From contig JAYKKM010000041.1 in the NCBI GenBank assembly GCA_035772405.1, positions 992,001 through 1,056,000 on the forward strand: 64,000 bases of DNA. Direction: 5' to 3'. The notes below the pieces were generated by a model that was given only the letters and a program-made list of their open reading frames with translations, was not told where the DNA came from and did no database searches. A program made the translations under genes and the position numbers. The DNA comes from Chrysogorgia sp. JL179-B06 (Eukaryota > Cnidaria > Anthozoa > Scleralcyonacea > Chrysogorgiidae). This document shows, piece after piece, positions 43,302 through 54,600 of this stretch (position 1 is its first letter; each line of letters starts with the position of its first letter).

Positions 43302-44308
43302 GTTTACTCCCTGACGAACAGAGTGCAACGTGTTAAATTATCTAACGATTGTTATTCGGAGTGGGCTGGAGTTCCCTCAGGGGTACCTCAGGGCACTAAA
43401 CGGGAAAAATTTTGGAAATATATTGACGACACCACTATATCCGAAGTTGTACACAAGCACAATATAAGTACAATCCAAAATTCTGTCAATGAAGTTCAAA
43501 GTTGGTCTGCAGCAAATAAATTACAACTCAACGTTTCCAAGTGTAAAGAACTCCGGATCTGTTTTACGAAATCTACCAATCTTTCTCTACCAAGTGTAAC
43601 ATCGGTTTGTCATCAATTTGAAGTCGTAACCCAAGTTAGAATACTGGGTCTAACAATAAGCAACGACCTAAAATGGAACGCGCATATAACTAATCTTATT
43701 AAGAAAGTGAACAAACGATTTTATCTCATTGTTCAACTCAAACGTGCAAAAGTTCCTGCTCATGACATAATCACTTTTTATTGCACCTGCATCAGGCAAG
43801 TCCTGGAATACTGCTGTCAAGTCTATCATTATGGTTTACCAAACTACCTCTCCAATGCTATTGAACGCGTTCAAAAGCGAGTTATGTCTCTTATTTATCC
43901 CTACGCAAACTACGACGACAGCCTCATCCTTGGAGGTATTGACAAACTCAGTACTAGACGCGAGAAAGCGTGGGAGAAACTTTTTAGTAAAATTATTAAC
44001 AAACCAGATCATAAATTAGCTCATCTTTTACCACCAAAACAGGAGATACATTATAACTTAAGACAATCCCGCGTTTTTGCTAATTACGCCGCGAATACTA
44101 ACGGATTTTTTAACACTTTTATTCCTTCATCTGTTGAACTTTTTAATCTAAATTGTAAATAGTTTTACATTATAACATGTACATTATATATGTTTATTTA
44201 AATTAGTCTTGATTGTATCAACTAATACTTAAATTGTATTGTAAATTGTACGCAATTCAGCTTTTAGCTGCAAGGTGTATTCTTTTAATAAACTATCTAT
44301 CTATCTAT
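43302..44308 (+). mobile_element. CR1/L2-like LINE fragment inside the satellite
   Basis: One open frame (43323-44162, 279 codons) carries the reverse transcriptase palm and thumb: GVPSGVPQGT, then after an apparent 20-residue deletion WKYIDDTTISEVV (the catalytic motif, normally Y/F-x-DD). It continues with NVSKCKELRICF, LGLTISNDLKWNAHI, KVNKRFYLIVQLKRAKVP and the C-terminal LAHLLPPKQEIHYNLR, FIPSSVELFN-stop. The 3' UTR ends in (CTAT)n at 44290-44308, directly followed by the 12-bp array. 5' truncated; no endonuclease domain. Same family as 2250-2790. Confidence 0.88.
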
Positions 44309-47300
44309 CAACCGTGGCGCCAACCGAAGCGCCATCCGTACCGCCATCCGTACCGCCATCCGTACCGCCATCCGTAGCGCCATCCGTAGCGCCATCCGTA
44401 GCGCCATCCGTAGCGCCATCCGTAGCGCCATCCGTAGCGCGGAACTAAGCAAGCAATCCGAGCCACAGAAAAGGCAAAAGGATGGCAAAAAAATTAAAGA
44501 AAAAAGAAAAGAAAAAAAGAAAAATTATAGAAAAAAAGAGATATATAGAAGAGAGAAGAAATAGAAAAGAGAGAGAAATAGATAAGAAAAAAATGAAGAA
44601 AATTTATTTCATTTGAGATGAAAACATACGCTTTTGTTTTGTTATTTTTATATATTACTTCACGGCCTATTGGAAGATCACTTTTTTTGTTGTAAATAGT
44701 TTATTGGTGAAATAGTACCGTGATTAAATAAAATTATAATAATAAATCCGTAGCGCCAACCGTAGCGGAGCGCCATCCGTAGCGCCATCCGTAGCGCCAT
44801 CCGTAGCGCCATCCGTAGCGCCATCCGTAGCGCCATTCGTAGCGCCATCCGTAGCGCCAACCGTAGCGCCATCCGTAGCGCTAACCGTAGCGCCATTCGT
44901 AGCGCCATCCGTAGCGCCATCCGTAGCGCCAACCGTAGCGCCATTCGTAGCGCCATCCGTAGCGCCAACCGTAGCGCCAGTACCGTAGCGCCATCCGTAG
45001 CGCCATCCGTAGCGCCAACCGTAGCGCCATCCGTAGCGCCATCCGTAGCACCCATCAACAGATAAATTTCTTCAATCAGCCTGCTCTAAATCTCATGAGT
45101 TTCATTTGTTTGTATTTAAAGATTTTTTATTATATAAAGACATTGTAGCCATTTTAGTAATATTGTAGTTTTGTAGTTACGTTGGTTAGATTTTTTTAAT
45201 ATCTTGTAATTTTTAGCTGTTTTATAATAATGAATTATTATGTAATAATTTTAATATTTTACAATTTCATGTAATTATCACGCCCCTCTTGGAAACCAAT
45301 TTTAGTTGTATGGGGTTAGCGTGTTGAAATAAAGTTTTACCATTTACCATCCGAGCGCCATCCGTAACACCAACCGCCATCCGTAGCGCCAACCGTAGCG
45401 CCATTCGTAGCGCCATCCGTAGCGCCATCCGTAGCGCCATCCGTAGCGCCATCCGTAGCGCCAACCGTGGCGCCATCTGTAGCGCCATCCGTAGCGCCAT
45501 CCGTAGCGCCAACCGTAGCGCCATCCGTAGCGCCAACCGTAGCGCCATCCGTAGCGCCAACCGTAGCGCCATCCGTAGCGCCAACCGTAGCGCCAACCGT
45601 AACGCCATCCGTAGCGCCAACCGTAGCGCCATCGGTAGCGCCAACCGTAGCGCCATCCGTAGCGCCAACCGTAGCGCCATTCGTAGCGCCATCCGTAGCG
45701 CCAACCGTAGCGCCATCCGTAGCGCCAACCGTAACGCCATCCGTAGCGCCAACCGTAGCGCCATCCGTAGCGCCAACCGTAGCGCCATCCGTAGCGCCAT
45801 CCGTAGCGCCATCCGTAGCGCCAACCGTAGCGCCATTCGTAGCGCCATCCGTAGCGCCATCCGTAGCGCCATCCGTAGCGCCATCCGTAGCACCCATCGA
45901 CAGATAAATTTCTTCAATCAGCCTGCTCTAAATCTCATGAGTTTCATTTGTTTGTATTTAAAGATTTTTTATTATATAAAGACATTGTAGCCATTTTAGT
46001 AATATTGTAGTTTTGTAGTTACGTTAGTTAGATTTTTTTAATATCTTGTAATTTTTAGCTGTTTTATAATAATGAATTATTATGTAATAATTTTAATATT
46101 TTACAATTTCATGTAATTATCACGCCCCGCTTGGAAACCAATTTTTGTTGTATGGGGTTAGCGTGTTGAAATAAAGTTTTACCATTTACTATCCGAGCGC
46201 CATCCGTAGCGCCAACCGTAGCGCCATCCGTAGCGCCAACCGTAGTGCCATCCGTACCGTAGCGCCATTCGTAGCGCCATCCGTAGCGCCATCCGTAGCG
46301 CCAACCGTAGCGCCATCTGTAGCGCCAACCGTAGCGCCATTCGTAGCGCCATCCGTAGCGCCATCCGTAGCGCCAACCATAGCGCCATCCGTAGCGCCAA
46401 CCGTAGCGCCATCCGTAGCGCCAACCGTAGCGCCATCCGTAGCACCAACCGTAGCGCCAACCGTAGCGCCATTCGTAGCGCCATCTGTAGCGCCATCCGT
46501 AGCGCCATCCGTAGCGCCATCCGTAGCGCCAACCGTAGCGCCATCTGTAGCGCCAACCGTAGCGCCATTCGTAGCGCCATCCGTAGCGCCAACCGTAACG
46601 CCATCCGTAGCGCCAACCGTAGCGCCATCCGTAGCGCCAACCGTAGCGCCATCCGTAGCGCCAACCGTAGCGCCATTCGTAGCGCCATCCGTAGCGCCAT
46701 CCGTAGCGCCAACCGTAGCGCCATCCGTAGCGCCATCCGTAGCGCCATCCGTAGCACGCATCAACAGATAAATTTCTTCATTCAGCCTGCTCTAAATCTC
46801 ATGAGTTTCATTTGTTTGTATTTAAAGATTTTTTATTATATAAAGACATTGTAGCCATTTTAGTAATATTGTAGTTTTGTAGTTACGTTGGTTAGATTTT
46901 TTTAATATCTTGTAATTTTTAGCTGTTTTATAATAATATAATAATGAATTATTATGTAATAATTTTAATATTTTACAATTTCATGTAATTATCACGCCCC
47001 TCTTGGAAACCAATTTTAGTTGTATGGGGTTAGCGTGTTGAAATAAAGTTTTACCATTTACCATCCGAGCGCCATCCGTAGCGCCATCCGTAGCGCCAAC
47101 CGTAGCGCCATCCGTAGCGCCAACCGTAGCGCCATCCGTAGCGCCAACCGTAGCGCCATCCGTAGCGCCATCCGTAGCGCCATCCGTAGCGCCAACCGTA
47201 GTGCCATCCGTACCGTAGCGCCATTCGTAGCGCCATCCGTAGCGCCATCCGTAGCGCCAACCGTAGCGCCATCTGTAGCGCCAACCGTAGCGCCAACCGT

Positions 47301-48984
47301 AGCGCCATCCGTAGCGCCATCTGTAGCGCCAACCGTAGCGCCATTCGTAGCGCCATCCGTAGCGCCATTCGTAGCGCCATCCGTAGCGCCAACCGTAGCG
47401 CCATCCGTAGCACCCATCAACAGATAAATTTCTTCAATCAGCCTGCTCTAAATCTCATGAGTTTCATTTGTTTGTATTTAAAGATTTTTATTATATAAAG
47501 ACATTGTAGCCATTTTAGTAATATTGTAGTTTTGTAGTTACGTTAGTTAGATTTTTTTAATATCTTGTAATTTTTAGCTGTTTTATAATAATTAATTATT
47601 ATGTAATAATTTTAATATTTTACAATTTCATGTAATTATCACGCCCCTCTTGGAAACCAATTTTTGTTGTATGGGGTTAGCGTGTTGAAATAAAGTTTTA
47701 CCATTTACTATCCGAGCGCCATCCGTAGCGCCAACCGTAGCGCCATCCGTAGCGCCAACCGTAGTGCCATCCGTACCGTAGCGCCATTCGTAGCGCCATC
47801 CGTAGCGCCATCCGTAGCGCCAACCGTAGCGCCATCTGTAGCGCCAACCGTAGCGCCAACCGTAGCGCCATCCGTTTCGTAGCGCCATCCGTAGCGCCAT
47901 CCGTAGCGCCATTCGTAGCGCCATCCGTAGCGCCAACCGTAGCGCCATCCGTAGCGCTAACCGTAGCGCCATCCATAGCACCCATCAACAGATAAATTTC
48001 TTCAATCAGCCTGCTCTAAATCTCATGAGTTTCATTTGTTTGTATTTAAAGATTTTTTATTATATAAAGACATTGTAGCCATTTTAGTAATATTGTAGTT
48101 TTGTAGTTACGTTAGTTAGATTTTTTTAATATCTTGTAATTTTTAGCTGTTTTATAATAATGAATTATTATGTAATAATTTTAATATTTTACAATTTCAT
48201 GTAATTATCACGCCCCTCTTGGAAACCAATTTTAGTTGTATGGGGTTAGCGTGTTGAAATAAAGTTTTACCATTTACCATCCGAGCGCCATCCGTAGCAC
48301 CAACCGTAGCGCCATCCGTAGCGCCAACCGTAGCGCCATTCGTAGCACCATCCATAGCGCCATCCGTAGCGCCATCCGTAGCGCCAACCGTAGCGCCATC
48401 TGTAGCGCCAAAACCCCATACAACAAAAATTGGTTTCCAAAAGGGGCGTGATAATTACATGAAATTGTAAAATATTAAAATTATTACATAATAATTCATT
48501 ATTATAAAACAGCTAAAAATTACAAGATATTAAAAAAATCTAACTAACGTAACTACAAAACTACAATATTACTAAGATGGCTACAATGTCTTTATATAAT
48601 AAAAAATCTTTAAATACAAACAAATGAAACTCATGAGATTTAGAGCAGGTTGATTGAAGAAATTTATCTGTTGATGGGTGCTACGGATGGCGCTACGGAT
48701 GGCGCTACGAATGGCGCTACGGTTGGCGCTACGGATGGCGCTACGGTTGGCGCTACGGATGGCGCTACGGTTGGCGCTACGGATGGCGCTACGAATGGCG
48801 CTACGGTTCCGAGCGCCATCCGAGCGCCAACCGTAGCGCCATCCGTAGCGCCAACCGTAGCGCCATCCGTAGCGCCATCCCTAGCGCCAACCGTAGCGCC
48901 ATCTGTAGCGCCAACCGTAGCGCCATCCCTAGCGCCATGGCCCTCTAGCGCAATCGCTAGCGCCATAACCCACGGACTACAACC

Positions 48985-49262
48985 TTAGAGACATTACGCT
49001 ACGTTTTGTGACATTGCACTAAATTAAGAGACATTACGCGCTAAATTTGGAGATATTGCGTTATTAAGTTATGAGACGTTATGTTAAGTTTGGAGACACT
49101 GCGCTGTGTTATGAGACGTTACACTAAGTTTGGAGACGTTACGCTAAGTGTGGAGACATTTGCGCTAAGTTGTGAGACATTGCGCTAAGTTGTGAGACAT
49201 TGCGCTAAGTTGTGAGACATTGCGCTAAGTTGTGAGACACTGTGTCTAACTTTGGAGACGTT
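48985..49262. repeat. 20-bp tandem repeat next to the satellite
   Basis: About 13 units of GACATTGCGCTAAGTTGTGA, perfect at 49163-49245 and increasingly degenerate to the left (GAGACGTTATGTTAAGTTTG and similar). It is unrelated in sequence to the 12-bp unit, though both contain GCGCTA/TAGCGC. Confidence 0.85.
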
Positions 49263-50446
49263 ACGCTAACTTGCACGTTGACAGGTACAATTTTTTGTGT
49301 GTCCGTTACAAATTTATTTGTGCTGGTCATTCTGACAGGTGCAACGAAAATAATTATGTCCAGGCTTGTTCTTATGCTTGTTTTACAACTCTGAATCACG
49401 CTTAAATAGTTGTATTTGTCTATAAAAGAAAGAAAAAACAAAGATGACTGGAAAAAATCCTCTTCAACTAGCAAATTTTATTTTTTACTGGTCACAATGT
49501 AACTAACTCCATCACATCACAAATCCTATCTTCATGTAAAATGTTAAGTACTACATGTTTTCTTTCTACTAGTGTGTTTTTACTACTCAATTTTGCTACG
49601 ACAATGACATTGCTAGCCAATTTATTGATGTGGTTTCATCTGTATCATTTATTGATGTCTCTCAACCTCCAACATCAGACCAAAAATCTCTCCCTGAGTT
49701 CAAGGCTCCGTCGGATTTCTTTCATCCATTCCTTTGAATCATGAAGATGCAGTACCTGAATATCATGGCAAGGACCAATATCTTGGTATTACTGATTGAA
49801 TTGAGGAATAGTCAAGAGCAGCTGTACAGTATATACTGGATCGAAGTCAAGAGTTTCCTCCAATCTAATGTTACACTACAGGGTTCTGTTCATGGTGGGC
49901 AGCAGCGTGCAGAGGTGACCACCACTTATTAGTGCCGCCCGGCACTAGAAAACGAAGAAAATATTGTAGTTTTATACTCATTTTTTGATCTTCGGTGAAA
50001 TTTAGTACCACAATGCCCACAATAGTAAGTTTCCAGTGAAATTCAATATCTCTCAAAAACTAGATCGGATTAGTTAATGACTTGGGAGGCATTACATTAT
50101 GATTTGTTCTAAATTTGAAAAATTGCATTTTCATACCTCTGGTGAGGGACGAGAGGCATACCGGGGGGATTCTGTCACACTTTCAGAGTTTCAGGACCCG
50201 GCACTCACATGCTCCTGGCCAGGTACCCTGTACAATAGCAGGGACGGCGTGGCCCACCGGGAGATTTCTGGTGATGGTGTGCCCCAATTAACAATATAAT
50301 GATATATCCTGCTCTCCCGCAGTGAGCCCTATTTTTGAAGTACGCCCTCCCCCTCCCCCCCCCCCGCTGTACAATAATGTAAGTTGATAGGCTTTTTGGC
50401 CTAAATGCGAATGTGGCAGCGTTCACTTAGAGATGCAACCAAAGTA
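49263..50446. other. Gene-poor stretch with a coding-like scrap
   Basis: At 49570-49735 the plus strand in one frame reads YDNDIASQFIDVVSSVSFID and PEFKAPSDFFHPF without a stop. This looks like a fragment of a former coding region of unknown kind. The rest shows nothing I can name; a C-run lies at 50345-50366. Confidence 0.35.
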
Positions 50447-50680
50447 GGGGGCTTCGGTGGTCTAGTGGTCAGGGCCACTGCCTCCCACCTCTGAGGTCAA
50501 GAGTTCGAATCCTGTGTTCGGACGTTTGATCGCACGTGGAAAGAGTTGGTCAACACTCTGCCGAAAGTCGTGGGTTTTCTCCGGGTTCTCCGGTTTCCTC
50601 CCACAGGGAAGTTGACAGGGCGGGTTAGGATAAATAGTTAGGAAAACTAATGATGATAAAAACTGTTTAATAAATAGTTA
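50447..50680 (+). repeat. tRNA-derived SINE, family 3
   Basis: Head GGCTTCGGTGGTCTAGTGGT with B box GAGTTCGAATCC at 50501-50512. The body contains GTGGGTTTTCTCCGGGTTCT and CCGGTTTCCTCCCACA, a segment widespread in SINEs of marine invertebrates. The 3' end runs into AACTAATGATGATAAAA. Confidence 0.75.
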
Positions 50681-50949
50681 AGGTTAATTGTTGGGGTACT
50701 GGGTACTAGGTACTGAATATAATAGAATAAAATTTGCGTTATATAAATAGTAAACATTATTATTATTATTAAAGTAATTAATTTTTTTGGTTTTTGAAGG
50801 AGTAATATTTATCTCTAAGATTACTGTAAGTACAGTAGGGTCCCATAGTGCCCAGCGATGTATCCCAAAGGGTGTGGGGTATGTGGTCCAAGGTATGTGC
50901 CCAAGGAAAAGTTGATGTACAAACTGTATTGCGGTACGTGCAGAAGCAC

Positions 50950-51080
50950 CCTGGGTGCCAGTGGTTCTTCTTCGCTCGTTGGGGATCACGGGGCATGCGA
51001 GGATGCGAGGCGGCAAAAGTGGGCGGGCATCCTCCCGTTATCCCCAACGAGCGAAGAAGAACCACTGGCACCCAAGGTAG
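50950..51080. repeat. Inverted repeat with perfect ~35-bp arms
   Basis: TGGGTGCCAGTGGTTCTTCT (50962) continues to CGCTCGTTGGGGAT and is exactly inverted at about 51039-51075. The GC-rich spacer of 44 bp contains GCATGCGAGGATGCGAGGCG. Likely a small MITE core or hairpin. Confidence 0.7.
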
Positions 51081-51414
51081 GAGAGTCTTCGCAGATTCAT
51101 TCTTGATATGTTTGTAAACCATTAATATTTTAAAACAAATTATGTACAAATAATTCACATGTTTTTTATGTACTTGTCTTATAATATTTGTTGAATGACA
51201 TGTTTTTAGTCCAACAAAATATTTTGGAGACATGAACTCAATAGAACATTAATAAAAACACTATAAAGTACTGCTAGAATATTTATGTTTCTTGAACGTT
51301 TTCACTCGTATCCCAAATTACACTGGCAACAGACGAAGAATCCGACGTTTTTTATGCTTCTCACTTTCTTGCGATACTAAAGCTTTATTTCTGTCAGTTA
51401 AATGCCGAAGCAAA

Positions 51415-51600
51415 CTATCCAATCAGAAGCTCTGAAAAGTAACCAATCATTGACAATTAGAAATCTGCGTTAGCCAATGAACATCGAGATTTCGACGCGT
51501 CACAAGTGTAATTTTAATATTTTTTGGTTTGGGGCATTTGTGTTTTGGGAAGAAGAAGACGAAAGGTGTGTCAGTTTGAAAATACTTCATTAACGTCTCG
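51415..51600 (+). promoter_or_regulatory. CCAAT-box promoter upstream of a first-exon candidate
   Basis: Three CCAAT boxes (CCAATCAGAA at 51419, CCAATCATTG at 51444, GCCAATGAAC at 51474) lie in a row, followed by a less AT-rich stretch, 170-230 bp before the ATG at 51648. The layout resembles the TRIM37 promoter at the left end. Confidence 0.45.
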
Positions 51601-51647
51601 TCCTATGCCTTAAACTTTTCTGCAACGGCAGCCCAGAGTAAAGAAAG

Positions 51648-54600
51648 ATGGTCTGGAAGTCTTCAGCGAAGCGTTTTGAGGTATGTATTAATGTGTTCTT
51701 TTCTTTTTTTGCTTGAACTTTGAACCGGTTCTGGCCGGTCATTCCTGAATGTCGAAGTACTATAGCCGCGGTCGTTTTTTATCGTTTCCTATTCGTCTCC
51801 TGCCGCTTTCTTAACAAACCAACGGTAAAGGAATATGTTTTTGGCACCAAGGTCTGCCTTTTTGTAGCATTACTTGAGATTTTTTACCAAAATTTCTATC
51901 TGAAAATCTCACTTTCTTCCTCGAGGTTTCCTCGAGGTTTTTCTGTCGGCGAGAACGTGTTGAACTAGAAATTGCAAACTCGGTTAGTTCTACGCATTTC
52001 TTTTTCGGTTAAACAGCAGGGATATATCTTTAGACGTTTCGGGCACTGTTTCGTGCATTTTGTGTTTATATTTAGTGAATATTTTGCGAGTAAAAAACCC
52101 GTGAAATTTTGAAGCTGAGTGTAGCTTGTATTAAATGACTCGTGTGCTACCGGTTAAAAGTTTAAAACCCCCGTTTGAACTCCTTTTTTCAAGCCTTTTG
52201 CTGAACAAAAACGAATTTCTGAAGAACAACACTTGTCAAGTGATCCAAAAAGCATTTTTATGTGAATATTAGAAGCTGTTAGCCTGTTCCAGGTCTGTTA
52301 AAATGACGAAGAAGTCGCTTCAGTGCTTCTGTTTCTTTTACAATTACTAGAAAAGCTTGTCACGTTGTTTCCAAACCGAACAACAGCCGGTCGACCTTTT
52401 GCCTATAAATACTTTATCATTAATGTTATAAGTAGAAAAAAAACAAGAAATGACTGGTTCTTTTGTGTCTTTTTGATAAATTTAACTCACCAATGGCTCT
52501 ACATAAACTTTCTCAAAATCTGAACAGCTAGTACTCTTTGCCTTATTTCGCGAGTTGTTCAAAAATGTTCTCACTCGGTCAATGTGTTAACCTACTGGAA
52601 AAGTATTCTACATCTTTATGTACAAAACCATTATCTTTTACCCCAAGTGCATTCTTGTGATACAAAACCCTGGGCAACTTGTAAGAAAACAAGTGAAGTT
52701 CAATTTAGCCCATTGGAAACTACTTTTCCATGTCCATATATTATGCTTTCAGCAGAATAATGACTGAGTTTCAACGTTTTTTATAGGAATTAATTGGATT
52801 GAGTTATTGAAAAGCAGGGTTCTCCCACATAAAACAATTTGTTCTAGAAACACACTGATATTTAAACATAGTGTGATTATATTTCATGAAAATTATTAGG
52901 TAACAAAATTTCTAATTGAGTGTTGTGTTTATGGGTGTGGTGAATTGCTTTTTGTGCAGAGGGTGATTAACAAGCATTGTGATATACTGGTGGAAGGAAG
53001 TTGGGTGTTGGATTGAAAGGGGAATCCAGTACTAAGAGGCAAAGGCAGGCTGGTCAACATACAGGGAATCATGGTCTACTGTACAAAGGAAAGGAAAACA
53101 CCAATCTGTCAACTTTACCTTCACTATGAAAAATGCCATTTTGTTTGGCGGAAGTGCTACACATTAAAAATAATAATTTAGGAGCGCATAAAACAGTGTA
53201 AGCATGGAAATAATCAGTTAAAATAATAAATCCAGTTAAAATAATAACAATAAACCTGGGATAAGTTACGCAATGTCGGCACCGAAGTTTGGATAAAATA
53301 ACATTTTCCACAGTGATGGTGAAGTTGACGGATTGATGTTTTTCTTTCCTTTGTACAGTTGACCATAATTCCCTGTATGTTAGGCCAACCTCTCTCTTTC
53401 TCTTAGCACTGAGTTCCCTTTTCAATTCAACATCAGTTTTCTTTTACCAGATAATCACAGTGTTTGTTTATAGTCCTCCTCTGCACAAAAAGCAATATCC
53501 ACTGTGTCCATAAACTCTTGGTTCTAATCTCCAGTCTGTTGCTTTGGGCACTAAATCAGCTGGAGGCTAGAGATAAAAATTGAAAAACTATAACAACATT
53601 AGTTTCATAAAAACATGAAATTTTTAACTCCAGTCTGCTGGTACGCGATTAAATCAGCTGGTGGAATTATATGTTAAATGGGGAGAACCCTGCATAATAA
53701 CATGGAGTGCAATATTATGGAGTACAGTACAATGGGATATGGATTACTAGACAACACTGGGATATGGATAATTACAAGACAACACTGGATTGGATTTTCA
53801 TTGGATTCAAATTGATACATGTTGGTGCTAACGGATTACTCTACTGAAGTCAAACTGGAGTGAAGTTACGGTTAGAATCCTGGTGGCCTTAAGTTAGATA
53901 GTTGTATTTGTAGAGAAGCTAGGTAGATCAGTTAGGAAGGACAAGAAAATGTACATCAATCCTTGATATACCTTTTCTTGAGATAGTACTGGGTATAATT
54001 GTACCCATTGTTTATGGAAACCAATGGATACGTGGACTTGGTGGAAATCATTATCATCTTCCAATCGTAGTTGTCTTTCTGGTGGAAGGCAACAGGTGAG
54101 AACTGGTTCATTGCTAAATTATATTTATAGATCAAAATAAGATAAGTTTTGTAGGTCAGTTATTTTAAGGATATGTTTTCTGTGCCACTGACTTGGATAA
54201 GCAGTACAGCACTTGCAAAAAAGAACTATTCTAGAGAAGTTTATCTGCATAGGATTCTTAATTACTTTACAGTCAGCTGCTACATGCAAAGACACTGATT
54301 GCAAACTGCATGATTTATTAATATTAAGGATTTGTTTTCTGTGCCACTGACTTGGATAAGCAGTACAGGCACTTGCAAAAAGAGCTATTCTAGAGAAGTT
54401 TATCTGCATAGGATTCTTAATTACTTTACAGTCAGCTGCTACATGCAAAGACACTGATTGCAAACTGCATGATTTATTAATATCAAGGATTTGTTTTCTG
54501 TGCCACTGACTTGGATAAGCAGTACGGCACTTGCAAAAAAGAGCTATTCTCATGGAGAAGCTTATCATAGGATTCTTTACTTTACAGTCAGCTGCTACTC

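Larger units (their letters stand above)
39330..48965. repeat. Composite 12-bp satellite array (CCATCCGTAGCG / CCAACCGTAGCG)
   Basis: Arrays of a 12-bp unit in two main variants (CATCC or CAACC before GTAGCG; rarer CATTC and CATCT) occur at about 39331-39450, 39703-39795, 41425-41532, 43167-43302, 44309-44445, 44747-45055, 45350-45897, 46196-46757, 47070-47415, 47715-47985, 48288-48412 and 48816-48965. Inverted arrays lie at 40704-40752, 42490-42562 and 48677-48815. They are separated by two recurring spacers. S1 is about 300 bp, ends in GCGTGTTGAAATAAAG, and has copies before the arrays at 39703, 45350, 46196, 47070, 47715, 48288, plus one inverted. S2 carries TTCATTTGAGGTTGAAGC and CACGGCCTATTGG. 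Long open frames of Ala-Leu-Arg-Met or Gly-Ala-Thr-Asp type come only from the 12-bp period. Confidence 0.95.

Noticed and set aside
39330..48965. Many long open frames (Ala-Leu-Arg-Met, Gly-Ala-Thr-Asp, Ala-Pro-Ser-Val repeats, up to 216 codons)
   Set aside because: A 12-bp tandem unit without stops stays open in several frames on both strands at once; there is no start context, splice pattern or unique domain.
39330..48965. CRISPR-like array
   Set aside because: Animal genome context; the spacers are repeats themselves and the 12-bp units are directly tandem.
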